Source: Takakia lepidozioides
Taxonomy: Eukaryota > Streptophyta > Takakiopsida > Takakiales > Takakiaceae
Direction: 5' to 3'
Assembly: GCA_030704615.1 (NCBI GenBank)
Contig: CM060731.1
Location: 85,418,756-85,482,755, forward strand
DNA length: 64,000 nucleotides
Positions 21,065 through 32,182 of this stretch are shown here, piece by piece. The notes below the pieces were generated by a model. It saw nothing but the letters and a program-made list of their open reading frames with translations. It was not told the DNA's origin and did not search any database. Position 1 is the first letter of the stretch; each line of letters begins with the position of its first letter. The translations under genes and the position numbers were made by a program.

Positions 21065-23930
21065 CAACAACTAAGGTATGTGAAGGTGGAACGGAAATGC
21101 AGTACCATATTTCCGTTCTGATTGAAAATCATGAACCACGGGAACTGAAATGCGGCACCGCATTTCCGTCTGAGTCGCACCTTCCGACATTCCAGAACAG
21201 AAATGCGGCGCCGCATTTCCGTCTGAGTCGCACCTTCCGACATTCCAGAACGGAAATGCGGCGCCGCATTGCCGATTTGTATCTGAGGCATGGAGCTTAG
21301 GGACGGAAATGCGGCACCGCATTTCCGATTTATATCTGAGGCATGGAGCTGAGGGACGGAAATGCGGCACCGCATTTCCGTCCGGTTGAGACCTTCATAC
21401 TCTCCAGAACGGAAATGCGGTACTGCATTTCCGTCCGGTTGAGACCTTCATACTCTCCAAAACGGAAATGCGGTACCGCATTTCCGTTCTGACTGAAAAT
21501 CGTGAACTATCGGGTCTGAAATGCAACACCGCATTTCCGTCCGAGTCGCACCTTCCGACATTCCAGAACGAAAATGCGACGCCGCATTTCCGTTTTGTAT
21601 GTGAGGCATGGAGCTGTGGGACGGAAATGCGGCACCATATTTCTGTCCAGGTGAGACCTTCATACTCTCCAGAACGGAAATGCGGCACGGCATTTCCGTT
21701 CAACAACTAAGGTATGTGAAGGTGGAACGGAAATGCGGTACCACATTTCCGTTCTGATTGAAAATCATGAACCACGGGAACTGAAATGCGGCACCGCATT
21801 TCCGTCCGAGTCGCACCTTCTTACATTCCAAAACGGAAATGCAGCGCCGCATTTCCGATTTGTATCTGCGGCATGGAGTTGAGGGACGGAAATGCGGCAC
21901 CGCATTTCCGTCCGCTTGAGACCTTCATACTCTCCAAAACAGAAATGCAGTACCGCATTTCCGTTCTGACTGAAAATCGTGAACCATCGGGTCTGAAATG
22001 TGGCACCGCATTTCCGTCCGAGTCGCACCTTCCGACATTCCAGAATGGAAATGCGACGCCGCATTTCCGTTTTGTATTGAGGCATGGAGCTGCGGGATGG
22101 AAATGCGGCACCGTATTTCTGTTCGGGTGAGACCTTCATACTCTCCAGAACGGAAATGCGGCACGACATTTCCGTTCAACAACTAAGGTATGTGAAGGTG
22201 GAACGGAAATGCGGTACCACATTTCCGTTCTGATTGAAAATCATGAACCACGGGAACTGAAATGCGGCACCGCATTTCCGTCCGAGTCGCACCTTCCGAC
22301 ATTCCAGAACGGAAATGCGGCGCCGCATTTCCGATTTGTATCTGAGGCATGGAGCTGAGGGACGGAAATGCGGCACCGTATTTCCGTCTGGTTGAGACCT
22401 TCATACTCTCCAGAACGGAAATGCGGTACCGCATTTCCGTTCTGAGTGAAAATCGTGAACCATCAGGTCTGAAATGCGGCACCGCATTTCCGTCCGAGTA
22501 GCACCTTCCGACATTCCAGAACGGAAATGCGATGCCACATTTCCGTTTTGTATGTGAGGCATGGAGCTGTGGGACGGAAATGCAGCACCGTATTTCTGTC
22601 CGGGTGAGACCTTCATACTCTCCAGAACGGAAATGCGGCACGACATTTCCGTTCAACAACTAAGGTATGTGAAGATGGAACGGAAATGCGGTACTGCATT
22701 TCCGTTCTGATTGAAAATCATGAACCATGGGAACTGAAATGCGGCACCGCATTTCCGTCCGAGTCGCACCTTCCGACATTTTAGAACGGAAATGCGGCGC
22801 CACATTTCCGTTTTGTATCTGAGGCATGGAGGTGAGGGACGGAAATACGGCACCGCATTTCCGTCCGGTTGAGACTTTCATACTCTCCAGAACGGAAATG
22901 CGGTACCGCATTTCCGTTCTGACTAAAAATCGTGAACCATCGGAACTGAAATGCGGCACCGCATTTCCGTCTGAGTCGCACCTTCCGACATTCCAGATTG
23001 GAAATGCGGTGCTGCATTTCCGTTTTGTATGTGAGGCATGGAGCTGTGGGACGGAAATGCAGCACCGTATTTCCGTCCAAGTGAGACCTTCATACTCTCC
23101 AGAACGGAAATGCGGCACGGCATTTTTGTTCAACAACTAAGGTATGCAAAGCTGGAACGGAAATGCGGTACCGCATTTCCGTTCTGATTGAAAATCATGA
23201 ACCACGGGAAGTGAAATGCGGCACCGCATTTCCGTCCGAGTCGCACCTTCTGACATTCTAGAACGGAAATTGCGGCGCCGCATTTCCGTTTTGTATCTGA
23301 GGCATGGAGCTGAGGGACGGAAATGCGGCACCACATTTCCGTCCGGTTCAGACCTTCATACTCTTCAGAACGGAAATGCGGTACCGCATTTCCTTTTGAC
23401 TGAAAATCGTGAACCATTGGAACTGAAATGCGGCACCGCATTTCCGTCCGAGTCGCACCTTCCGACATTCTAGAACGGAAATGTTGCGCCGCAGTTCCGT
23501 TTTGTATATGAGGCATGGAGCTGTGGGACGGAAATGCGGCACCGTATTTCCGTCCGGGTGAGATATTCATACTCTCAAGAACAGAAATGCGGCACGACAT
23601 TTCCATTCAACAACTAAGGTATGTGAATGTGGAACGGTAATGCGGTACCGCATTTCCGTTCAGATTGAAAATCATGAACCACGGGAACTGAAATGCGGCA
23701 CCACATTTCCGTCCGAGTCGCACCTTCCGACATTCCAGAACGGAAATGCGGCGCCGCATTTCCCTTTTGTATCTCAGGCATGGAGCTGTGGGACGGAAAT
23801 GCGGCACCGCATTTCCGTTCAGCAACTAAGGTCTGTGAAGGTGGAACGGAAATGCGGAGCCGCATTTTCGTCCAACAAGTACGGTATGTGTAGCTTCGGG
23901 ACGGTACTTAACGGAAATGTGGCGCCACAT
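21065..23930. repeat. Higher-order palindromic satellite, 476-477 bp unit
   Basis: Units start at CAACAACTAAGG at 21065, 21701, 22177, 22654, 23131 and 23608, with a truncated one at 23820. Spacings are 636, 476, 477, 477, 477 and 212. Each unit contains about eight short palindromes of the form GGAAATGCGG-NN-CCGCATTTCC, whose centres vary between CA, CG and TA, and whose alternating spacers recur in fixed order (for example GAGTCGCACCTTCCGACATT and GAGACCTTCATACTCTCC). The first unit holds an extra submodule. ORFs called across it on both strands are repeat artefacts. Confidence 0.95.
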
Positions 23931-24284
23931 TTGCATTTTCACTCTAACTCATCAGACGCTGGGACGGAAATGCCATGATATGTGAACACGTGGACCAACA
24001 GAATTGCGGCACATGTGTGCACTCTATCTGACTGAAGTGGCAGGAGGCGGCGCGGCGTGACTGTTGGATAATGATGTTTGTTTTTCGGACGGCAGGCGTA
24101 CCCTTGACGATTCGAATTTCTTAATGACGCATAGTCCACGAGGAGACATTTTTGTCCAAGCCTTTCGAACCCAAGTGGTGCATCACCGCCGTTTCATCTT
24201 CTTTTGTCGTGTCTACTCAGTCACCCCTTTCGCGCCCTTTGCATCTGCACTCTTCGCCCCTTTTCCTTGTCTCTGTTCTTCTTA
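23930..24284. promoter_or_regulatory. Spacer between satellite and PMT copy B; probable 5' region
   Basis: Non-repetitive sequence with a pyrimidine-rich stretch just before the first coding block at 24285. No TATA element or array is evident. It is assigned as promoter/5' leader only by position. Confidence 0.3.
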
Positions 24285-25232
24285 TGCTCGGACCTGAGAG
24301 GGAGGGACTGCGTGCACCAGAGAAGAGACATCGTCGCAAGCTCCAAAAATTGTACTTCGGACGTAGGCCAATGCCGAAGGGGAGGAAGCATATGCGTCTA
24401 CAGGAGGAGATTGCTATCTCGCAGCAGCAGGCCACGTAGGCAACCCAGCCACCAGTGAGAGCTCCGTGCTATCGGGATTTGCGCAGCTGATCGAGCACCG
24501 TAACCCCCCTCATTTTTCTTCTGCAATTCTTAGACTGTATGCTAGGAGACTTGAATGCAGAAGATGTTTGCATGCCTAACCGAAAAGGTGGACGTGCTGG
24601 AGGGATCACAGGAATCCGAAGAGCCGCAGGAAGAGTCCGTGGAGCTAGCTGCAGCACACACACCCAGCCGATCCACGAGCACGGGTCTTCCTGCCGGGCC
24701 TAGCCGTGTGCGTTTCAAGGACGCGGCTTCGAAGGGCAAGTCTTTGCAGTTCAAAGCCCCAGAAAGCGACTCGCGTTCGAAGGTCATGGAGAATCGCCAG
24801 CAGGGGTCGGCCCTTCTCCAACAAAGACGAAGAAGAAGCAGCCCGTCCTTCAACTTGTTTATGAACCGGACCAGGCCGTTTCCCCCCCACCTAGACGAAT
24901 GAAGCGGATTCAATTGTAGCTGACATCTTCACCCTCAAGAATGATGAAGCACAATACCGATTCCACGAGCTGAAGCCCAGTTCCTGCTTGATTTCCAGCC
25001 TGGTGATGTTGGGGGTGTCTCTGCTGCAGCGAAGGCAATGGGATCGACCGATTTCGTCGATTTCGCAGAATTGCCCGCAAAGATTCCCCAGAGTGCAGCT
25101 CCAGTTGGGGATGCTCCAGCTGCTCAGCCCCTACCGCCACCTGCAGAAATGTCTCCGGAGGAATTCCAAAGTGCAGCGGATACAATGTTGGAGGAGACAC
25201 ACAGTAGCATTGGCAGAGTTCTGGGCAGCAGT
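24285..25232 (+). pseudogene. PMT copy B, 5' part (before the gypsy insertion)
   Basis: The first block (24285-24438) contains RRKLQKLYFGRRPMPKGRKH, alignable with RRKLKALYYGRRPISRMAKL of copy C, so it is the conserved first exon. 24555-24902 is an open, low-complexity charged stretch. From about 24975 a frame reads QFLLDFQPGDVGGVSAAAKA and then EMSPEEFQSAADTMLEETHS followed by SIGRVLG, matching the helix before the ParB domain in A and C. Coding stops at the TSD (25228-25232). It resumes at 32183. Confidence 0.6.
25228..25232. repeat. Target-site duplication of G2, left copy (AGCAG)
   Basis: AGCAG directly precedes the 5' LTR and is repeated directly after the 3' LTR (32183-32187). A 5-bp duplication is standard for Ty3/gypsy integration. 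Confidence 0.92.
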
Positions 25233-25953
25233 GTCGCGGCCTTTGCCTTGAGGGCAGGGGGTCAGGACACATGAGGGGCTGCCGGTGGGGGCAGCGGCAG
25301 CGATAGGTATGGGGGGGCTGAAGCACCCTTGAGTGCCCGAGGCACTCAAGGAGGCGGAGGCGCTCACTAGGTGGAGCCCCGCACACCGGGTTGCGGTGGG
25401 GGTGGCTCCACAATGGGTGGTGGTAGCTTAGCGGGACTTAATGGGGGTGGCATTGGACTCACCATGGGGGCGGAGACCTCGTGGTGGGAGTCGTGGGGAG
25501 TCTTGGGACTCATCACGGTCCATAGGGGCCGTGGTGAGTGGGCCAAGACTCACCCCAACTCATCACCGGGAGTCGAGGGTTTTCGTGGTGGTTCGCCAAA
25601 AATGGCATGGCTGGTTGTGAAACCCCCGCAGACAGCTATAGAAGTATATATAAGGGGAGTAGTGACCCCGAGAACGGTGCAAGCCCGTTGGTGACCAAAA
25701 ACTAGTGAGTAAGCGAGCGATCCGGAAAGCGACCAAAGAGTGGGGAGCTGTTCCGGACTGCCATCTACCAAAGGGAATTCCACTAGGCCCAAATAGGTGG
25801 AGGGTTTAGTGGGGGAGCGAAGGGGGACCGTTATGTCCCGGTGAGCAGCCGAAGCTCCAAGTTGGCCCGGCGGCCAGGTTGGGAGTCAGGCGCGCGCATC
25901 AAAGCGAGTAACTATGACTTGAAGGGGAGCTTACCGAAGTGAGGTGCGCGACA
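25233..25953 (+). repeat. G2 5' LTR
   Basis: A 721-bp repeat starting TGTCGCGGCC and ending GTGCGCGACA. It pairs with 31455-32182; the 3' copy carries a 7-bp insertion near its start. It contains a TATA-like motif. Confidence 0.93.
25647..25657 (+). promoter_or_regulatory. TATA-like box in the G2 LTR
   Basis: TATATATAAGG within GAAGTATATATAAGGGG, about 300 bp before the LTR end, in the usual U3 promoter position. It is conserved in the 3' LTR near 31874. Confidence 0.6.
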
Positions 25954-25955
25954 CT

Positions 25956-25967
25956 TGGTATCAGAGC
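25956..25967 (+). other. G2 primer-binding site (initiator Met tRNA)
   Basis: TGGTATCAGAGC begins two bases after the 5' LTR. It is the standard plant initiator-methionine tRNA complement used by many Ty1 and Ty3 elements. Confidence 0.9.
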
Positions 25968-26008
25968 TTAGAGTTCAGTACGCGATCGTCCTTGGGATTG
26001 GCCTCATC

Positions 26009-27220
26009 ATGGGGTCGGGCAAGCCGAAGCGAAAGCGGAACGGCCCAAAAGATGATGATCCTGGTGAGCCCAATGTGGGCGACGTATCACCGAGGCGGCC
26101 GTTTGAGGGAGCGATGCACGTTTCTGAAAACGAGGCCGCTCAAGAGCGGGAGGAATCCGAGGAGTCGGAGCCCAAGGAATCCGTGAGATCTCCGACCGAC
26201 CAACAGATGCCTCCCATGCCGGCAGCCTTTTGGGAAGGGTTGTTGGCGCAATTTGGCGGGACGCTGAAAGACGTGTTGAGGGCGGCTAATGCCACTTCCA
26301 CTAAGGCAAAGTTTAAGGTGAAGCCTAAGGAACCCGGCACCTTCGAGGGCGTCCGAAATCGGAAGGCACTCAACACCTGGCTCTTGGAGCTAGAGCAGTA
26401 CTTCCGGGCGGCCAAGTTGAGTGACGAGGATCGGGTGGAAGTGGCTCCCACCTATTTGAGGAGCTATGCTCAACAATGGTGGCAGAAACGCCTTCACGAC
26501 CGAGGTCCAAGTCCGGAAACCTTGAACTGGAGTGGGTTCAAGGAATTAATGAAGAGACAGTTTGTGCCCCTCAATGCGTCCTGGCTTGCCCGGGACAAGA
26601 TGAGGAATTTGAAGCAAACAGACGACATTCGGGGATATGTCCAGACCTTCAATGTGCTTTTGCTCGAAGTCGCGGACATGGCAGAACCGGAAATGGTCTT
26701 CAACTTTGTGGCGGGACTGGCCCCATGGGCCAGGCGGAATTTGGAGGAGAAGCCACCTAAGACTTTGAACGAGGCAATTGAGAGGGCTGAATGTTTCTCA
26801 GATGTCCCTAGGGGTGAAAGACAAGGCCGTACGGAGCTGAACCACAAGAAGACCCGGCGGGAAGGTGACTCCTTCCGACCGGAAAAGAAGTGGGATAGGC
26901 CACGTGGCGACAATGGCACGTGGAAATTGAAGGGAGGGCCTTCACACGTCAAGGCGGCACCCGATGCTTTGAAAGGAAAAGCGGGTGGAGCGGCTTATGG
27001 CGGACAGAAGGCGACCTTTGATGGAGTGTGTTTTAATTGCGGAGAGCCCGGGCACATGGCCAAGAAGTGCACGAAGCCCCGACAATTGAACATGACTCGG
27101 GCAACCACGGAGCTGTCGGAAGATACCATCAGTCACCTGGTGGAAGCGGTGGTCGCCAGGACTTGCAAGGTAGGCAAATATTCTTGTGAGTTTATCAGGA
27201 AACTGGCGCATGGCGTATAG
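26009..27220 (+). CDS. G2 gag
   Basis: A 403-aa frame from ATG at 26009 (MGSGKPKRKRNGPKDDDPGE). A retrotransposon gag-like core spans roughly residues 100-240 (FEGVRNRKALNTWLLELEQY, RSYAQQWWQKRL, VPLNASWLARDKMRNLKQ). A CCHC zinc knuckle CFNCGEPGHMAKKC lies at about 341-354. It forms the particle that packages element RNA. The frame ends in TAG; protease follows in another frame, so a shift or termination event would be needed for a Gag-Pol product. Confidence 0.88.
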   Translation: MGSGKPKRKRNGPKDDDPGEPNVGDVSPRRPFEGAMHVSENEAAQEREESEESEPKESVRSPTDQQMPPMPAAFWEGLLAQFGGTLKDVLRAANATSTKAKFKVKPKEPGTFEGVRNRKALNTWLLELEQYFRAAKLSDEDRVEVAPTYLRSYAQQWWQKRLHDRGPSPETLNWSGFKELMKRQFVPLNASWLARDKMRNLKQTDDIRGYVQTFNVLLLEVADMAEPEMVFNFVAGLAPWARRNLEEKPPKTLNEAIERAECFSDVPRGERQGRTELNHKKTRREGDSFRPEKKWDRPRGDNGTWKLKGGPSHVKAAPDALKGKAGGAAYGGQKATFDGVCFNCGEPGHMAKKCTKPRQLNMTRATTELSEDTISHLVEAVVARTCKVGKYSCEFIRKLAHGV

Positions 27221-27239
27221 GGAGTCACTTATTGTTCGT

Positions 27240-28253
27240 GGATGGGATAATATCCGGAACTAACGTGTCATTGTTGGTGGACACAGGAGCGTCGCACTCC
27301 TTCATGACACCGGCAACGGCACAAAACTGGGACTTCCGACAACTGACGTAGGGGCCTCTATTGAGGTGCGTTCTGCCAAAGGAGAACCGCACTTGGCGAC
27401 GAGGTTGGCGTTCGATGTTCCTCTTCAACTGGGGAGTTGGGAGGGACGTGAGAACTTCACCGTCTGCGAGATCGATGGAGTGGATCTCATTTTGGGGATG
27501 ACCTTTTTGAGCAGATCCGGAGCGGTCATAGATGGCCGCAAGAGGGTAGTCACGCTGCCATGTTGGAATGGTGGCGAGGTCTTACGAGTTTCGGAAACGC
27601 CCAAACTCGTGGGAGGGCGAATAAACCTTCTGTCAGCAAGGGAGTGGGCCGTGGAGGAGGCACACGAGCCCCAGTTCTTGCTCTACATTAGAGAAGTGAA
27701 GGGAGAAGGCGATGGAGAGCTGAGCCTAGATTGGATCAAGGGGATTTTGGAGAAATACCATGATGTGATGCCGGAGGATTTGCCAAGCGGCTTGCCACCG
27801 CGAAGAGGAGTTGACCACAAGATTGAGGTGATACCGGGATCGGAACCGCCTGCCAAGGTGCCCTACCGGTTGAGCCACAGGGAGTTGGTCGAGCTGAAAA
27901 CTCAGCTCAAGGATCTAATGTCAAAGGGGTACATCCGGCCGAGTAAGTCACCTTACGGAGCCCCGGTGCTATTTGCAGACAAGAAGGATGGGACGCTGCG
28001 GATGTGTGTCGATTACAGGGCTCCGAATAAAGTGACTATCAAAAACCGGTACCCTTTGCCAATGATCGACGACCTCTTCGATCGGTTGGCAGGAGCGAAG
28101 TATTTCAGCCGGATCGACTTGCGCTCCGGCTATCATCAAATTCGGGTGGCGGAAGGAGATGAGGAGAAGACCGCGTGCAGGACAAGGTATGGTTCATATG
28201 AGTTCTTGGTGATGCCTTTTGGGCTCACCAATGCACCAGCGACAGCACGCTGA
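27240..28253 (+). pseudogene. G2 protease and N-terminal half of RT, frameshifted
   Basis: The protease active site [15 protein letters not shown] lies at 27268-27312 in one frame; the rest ([15 protein letters not shown], then the [17 protein letters not shown] flap region) is in another, starting at 27366, so a small deletion near 27325 broke the frame. RT begins at about 27760 ([20 protein letters not shown]) with [48 protein letters not shown] and [11 protein letters not shown]. The frame stops at 28253, where the conserved FQ segment is lost. Confidence 0.88.
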
Positions 28254-28276
28254 TGAACAGCCTTTTCTAGGAGTGG

Positions 28277-30550
28277 TTGGATGACTTTGTGATCGTGTAC
28301 ATCGACGACATCTTGGTGTACTCGAAAACAAAAGAAGAGCACCTGGAGCACCTGAAAAGGGTGTTCCAAAAATTGCGAGAAGGGAAGTTGTATGCCAAAG
28401 CTTCAAAGTGCAAATTCGGGGTCACAAAAGTGGAGTTCCTGGGGCATGTGATTACACAGGATGGGATCAAAATGAATGACAGAAAGGTGAGGGCGATCTT
28501 GGACTGGGAGCCTCCGACTTCGGTCCCGGGAGTGCGATCCTTCCTAGGACTCGCCTCCTATTACCGGAAGTATGTGAGAAATTTCGCCAAAATCGCGGGG
28601 CCGCTGTCAGACCTTCTGTGTAAATCTAAAGTCTGGGCATGGAACACCTTTTGTGGCCAAGCTTTTGCTGAATTGAAGCAGCGGATGGTGGAAGCTCCAG
28701 TCTTGAAAATCCCGGAGTTCGATCGTCCGTTCGCGATACATACAGATGCGTCGGACTTCGCGATTGGGGGTGTACTGATGCAAGATGGACGTCCAGTGGC
28801 TTACGAAAGTAAGAAACTGAATGAAGTGGAGCGACGGTGGCCGACGCACGAGAAAGAGATGAAGGTAGTGGTGCACTGTCTTGAGTTTTGGCGCCACTAT
28901 GTTGGTTCCAACCCAGTGAAGGTGTTCACGGACAATGTCACGGTGAAGTATTTTGCCACGCAGCCCAAGTTGTCCCCAAAACAACTTAGGTGGCAAGATA
29001 CTTTGGCGGTGTTCGACGTGGATATCCAGTACAAACCGGGGCGAGACAACGTGGTGGCCGATGCTTTAAGTAGAAAGCATCAGCTCTTGTTGGTGTACAA
29101 GGGCGAGACGGCGCTCCAAAGGAAGATCCGGAAGGCTTGCCGGAAGGATGAGCTGGCGAAGTCCGTGATGCAGGACTTGAGGATGGGGGTTAAATCGCAG
29201 TTCCACTTGCAAAATGGACTGCTCCGGTATAAGCAAAAGCGTCTCTACGTACCGAAGGGAGGGATCAGAGATAGCCTCTTGAGAGAATGCCATGATAGCC
29301 CGCTTGTGGGCCACGGCGGAGCCAAGCGCACTGCGGCACTCTTGAAGAAAGAGTATTTCTGGCCCAAAGTGAGGGAGGAGGTAGAGGAGTATGTCAAGAC
29401 ATGCACCACATGCCAACAAAACCGGAGCGAGTACAAAAAGCAAGCGGGGCTGTTACAACCCTTGCCGATTCCGGAGGGGACTTGGGAAAGCGTCTCGATG
29501 GATTTCATGACTGCTATGCCGCTGTCAAAAGGATTCGATGCAATCATGGTGGTGGTGGATAGGTTCAGTAAAATGGGCCATTTCATCCCCACCAAAGAGA
29601 CGGCAACGGCGCAGGAGACAGGGCGACTTTACTTCGCCCACGTCTTAAAGCATCATGGAGTCCCGAAGGATATTGTCTCGGACCGCGATCCAAAGTTTAC
29701 GAGTAAATTTTGGAGGGCACTTTGGAAGAAGATGGGGACGAGGCTGAAGATGAGCACCGCCTTCCGACCTACGACCGACGGCCAAACAGAAAGAGTGAAT
29801 TCCGTAGTGAAGCAGATCTTGCGGAATTACGTGTCGGCAGACCAAACAGACTGGGTGGAACACTTAGACGCGGCAGAGTTCTGTTATAATAACACAGAAC
29901 ACTCCGCAACGGGAGTTTCCCCTTTCGTATTGGTCTATGGAAAAGCACCTCTGGTGCCGACAAGTTGGGCCGAACCGGCAGTAGCGGCGGTACTGGAAGA
30001 ACGCGAGCGTTTGTTGAAGCTCGCAAAGTACAACATTGCCAAAGCTAGGAAACGGTATGAAAGGCAGGCGAATTGGAAGCGGAGGGAAGTGAAGTTTGAG
30101 GCAGGCACAGAGGTCTGGTTGAACATCAAGAATTTCCGACTACCTCCGGAAGTGAGTCCGAAGTTCGTACCTCCGTATGCGGGACCCTTTCGCATTCGGA
30201 AGGTTATGAATGAGGATGTGTATGAATTGGAGCTGCCGGCAAACAGCAAGGTGCACCCAGTATTCCATGTCTCCCTTTTGAAGCCTTACTTCAAAGATGA
30301 AGCGCGTCCGAATCGGCATCAAGTGTTGCGTCCGCCACCTATGCTGCTGGATCATGAAAATGAACCTGAGTACGAGGTGGAGGCAATACTTAAGTCGAGG
30401 AGGTTCAAGAACCGAGAAACAGAGTATCTCGTCAAATGGAAGGGCTATCATCATGTGGAGGCATCTTGGGTGCGTGCCTCAGAAATGGGAAACGCATCTG
30501 AGGCGGTTGCAGCTTTCGAAGGGCGACCTCAAAAGCGGAAGAAGCGTTGA
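28277..30550 (+). CDS. G2 RT (C-terminal half), RNase H, integrase and chromodomain
   Basis: A 757-codon frame. The RT catalytic VYIDDILVYS is at residues 7-16. RNase H is at about 155-270 (HTDASDFAIGGVLMQDGRP, FTDNVTVKYF, GRDNVVADALSRK). The integrase zinc module HDSPLVGHGGAKRTA ... CTTCQQN is at about 337-382. The catalytic core has acidic residues in SMDFMTAMP (about 408), SDRDPKF (about 467) and DGQTERVN (about 503). A C-terminal chromodomain (YEVEAILKSRRFKNRETEYL, VKWKGY, ASWVRASEM) spans roughly 695-745. The chromodomain places G2 among chromoviruses, which target modified chromatin. It is separated from the upstream RT half by a frameshift and a TAG. Confidence 0.92.
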   Translation: MDDFVIVYIDDILVYSKTKEEHLEHLKRVFQKLREGKLYAKASKCKFGVTKVEFLGHVITQDGIKMNDRKVRAILDWEPPTSVPGVRSFLGLASYYRKYVRNFAKIAGPLSDLLCKSKVWAWNTFCGQAFAELKQRMVEAPVLKIPEFDRPFAIHTDASDFAIGGVLMQDGRPVAYESKKLNEVERRWPTHEKEMKVVVHCLEFWRHYVGSNPVKVFTDNVTVKYFATQPKLSPKQLRWQDTLAVFDVDIQYKPGRDNVVADALSRKHQLLLVYKGETALQRKIRKACRKDELAKSVMQDLRMGVKSQFHLQNGLLRYKQKRLYVPKGGIRDSLLRECHDSPLVGHGGAKRTAALLKKEYFWPKVREEVEEYVKTCTTCQQNRSEYKKQAGLLQPLPIPEGTWESVSMDFMTAMPLSKGFDAIMVVVDRFSKMGHFIPTKETATAQETGRLYFAHVLKHHGVPKDIVSDRDPKFTSKFWRALWKKMGTRLKMSTAFRPTTDGQTERVNSVVKQILRNYVSADQTDWVEHLDAAEFCYNNTEHSATGVSPFVLVYGKAPLVPTSWAEPAVAAVLEERERLLKLAKYNIAKARKRYERQANWKRREVKFEAGTEVWLNIKNFRLPPEVSPKFVPPYAGPFRIRKVMNEDVYELELPANSKVHPVFHVSLLKPYFKDEARPNRHQVLRPPPMLLDHENEPEYEVEAILKSRRFKNRETEYLVKWKGYHHVEASWVRASEMGNASEAVAAFEGRPQKRKKR

Positions 30551-31454
30551 TGGGGACATCAACCTTGGAGCGTGGGGGAGGAAATGCATGCTTAGCCTGA
30601 TTTAGCTAGCTTAGGAATCTGATTGCGAAAACTTGTATTGTACAAAACGTGCTATAAATGAAATGGATTCCAAATGTTGTGCGTCCTATTTTGTTTGGAA
30701 TGGTGATGCATGGTATGGTTGGCTAGTGTGTAGAATGCATGCTAGCTTATAAAAGTGGGAGAGGTAAATTGGGTTAATCGTGTGTTTGCGTAGTGCCGAA
30801 ATCAGGTGACCCCCATCCAAGGGGCAAAGAAACTTGCGCCTTCTTTGGGAGTTCACGTGCTAGTGCGCACCTGGCGCGTGCGCGTACTATAACTGCGCTA
30901 CCGAGGGGGTTGCCTTGTAGTGCGGACTAACGCGGAAGCTACGTGCTTCCGTTCACGTACTATAATTGTGTAGCCTCGGGACGAAGTCGTAGTGCGGCTT
31001 CGGCGTGTTCCCGTACCTCAGGCCAGCATTCCAAGGCGGACCCAATTGTAGTGATTGGGGCACACGGTTGGTTCAAGGTTATCTTCCTAGTCAAAGAGGG
31101 TTCTAGGGAACCCTTGCTCAAGGTGATGCCAAAAGCGGCATCATGAGCGGTCGCAAGCAATGTTGTTGCAGTAAGGCGATTTGATCCTCGGGGAGGATCG
31201 TTCCTTGGCCTTGAAGTAGGCTAAGAAGAGTGCACTGGGAGGAGCTTGAGAGGCTCCACCCTTGGCCGGGACTTGGAGGAAGTCGGCCGAACTAGCTAGT
31301 GGAGAGTACAGTCAAGTGTGGGGTTTGGTTCTTTGCCATGGGACGCCATCGTACGGAAACAAACTCCTTGATGTGGGATGCCACAACTTGGATGTTCGTT
31401 TCTACAAAATGGACAAGTCGATGAGGACATCGACTCCCAGTTGGTAGGGGTGTA
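30551..31454 (+). other. G2 3' untranslated region
   Basis: About 900 bp between the polyprotein stop and the 3' LTR, with no open frame of interest. The same sequence occurs at 48951-49858 downstream of the partial G2 relative. The purine-rich GGTAGGGGTGTA just before the LTR is the likely polypurine tract. Confidence 0.8.
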
Positions 31455-32182
31455 TGTCGCGGCCTTTGCCTTGAGGGCAGGGGGTCGGGACACATGAGGG
31501 GCTGCCCCTGTGGTGGGGGCAGCGGCAGCGATAGGTATGGGGGGGCTGAAGCACCCTTGAGTGCCCGAGGCACTCAAGGAGGCGGAGGCGCTCACTAGGT
31601 GGAGCCCCGCACACCGGGTTGCGGTGGGGGTGGCTCCACAAGGGGTGGTGGTAGCTTAGCGGGACTTAGTGGGGGTGGCATAGGACTCACCATGGGGGCG
31701 GAGACCTCGTGGTGGGAGTCGTGGGGAGTCTTGGGACTCATCACGGTCCATAGGGGCCGTGGTGAGTGGGCCAAGACTCACTGCAACTCATCACCGGGAG
31801 TTGAGGGTTTTCGTGGTGGTTCGCCATAAAATGGCATGGCTGGTTGTGAAACCCCCGCGGACAGCTATAGAAGTATATATAAGGGGAGTAGTGACCCCGA
31901 GAACGGTGCAAGCCCGTTGGTGACCAAAAACTAGTGAGTAAGCGAGCGAGCCGGAAAGCGACCAAAGAGTGGGGAGCTGTTCCGGACTGCCATCTACCAA
32001 AGGGAATTCCACTAGGCCCAAATAGGTGGAGGGTTTAGTGGGGGAGCGAAGGGGGACCGTTATGTCCCGGTGAGCAGCCGAAGTTCCAAGTTGGCCCGGC
32101 GGCCAGGTTAGGAGTCAGGCGCGCGCATCAAAGCGAGTAACTATGACTTGAAGGGGAGCGTACCGAAGTGAGGTGTGCGACA
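31455..32182 (+). repeat. G2 3' LTR
   Basis: A 728-bp repeat, TGTCGCGGCC to GTGTGCGACA, followed at once by AGCAG and then PMT copy B sequence. Confidence 0.93.

Larger units (their letters stand above)
25233..32182 (+). mobile_element. Ty3/gypsy chromovirus G2, both LTRs, 6,950 bp
   Basis: A complete structure: 5' LTR, initiator-Met tRNA primer site, gag, protease-RT-RNase H-integrase-chromodomain, 3' LTR and a perfect 5-bp duplication. The two LTRs differ by roughly 14 substitutions plus small indels, about 2 percent by eye, so the insertion is recent. It interrupts the ParB exon of PMT copy B. Coding defects: a gag stop at 27218-27220, a frameshift in protease near 27325, and a frameshift plus TAG in RT near 28245-28275. 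The copy itself is therefore not autonomous. Confidence 0.95.

Noticed and set aside
21064-23865. Many overlapping ORFs on both strands with MRCRISV and APHFRS patterns
   Set aside because: They are translations of stop-poor palindromes; the same peptide appears in several frames and strands.
21065-23930. CRISPR-like array of repeats and spacers
   Set aside because: The spacers themselves recur in a 477-bp order, the palindromes vary, no cas gene exists and the DNA is eukaryotic. It is a satellite.
31402-31641. ORFs in the G2 LTR
   Set aside because: They are repeated in both LTRs at 24910-25413 and here, with no domain; GC-rich LTR chance frames.
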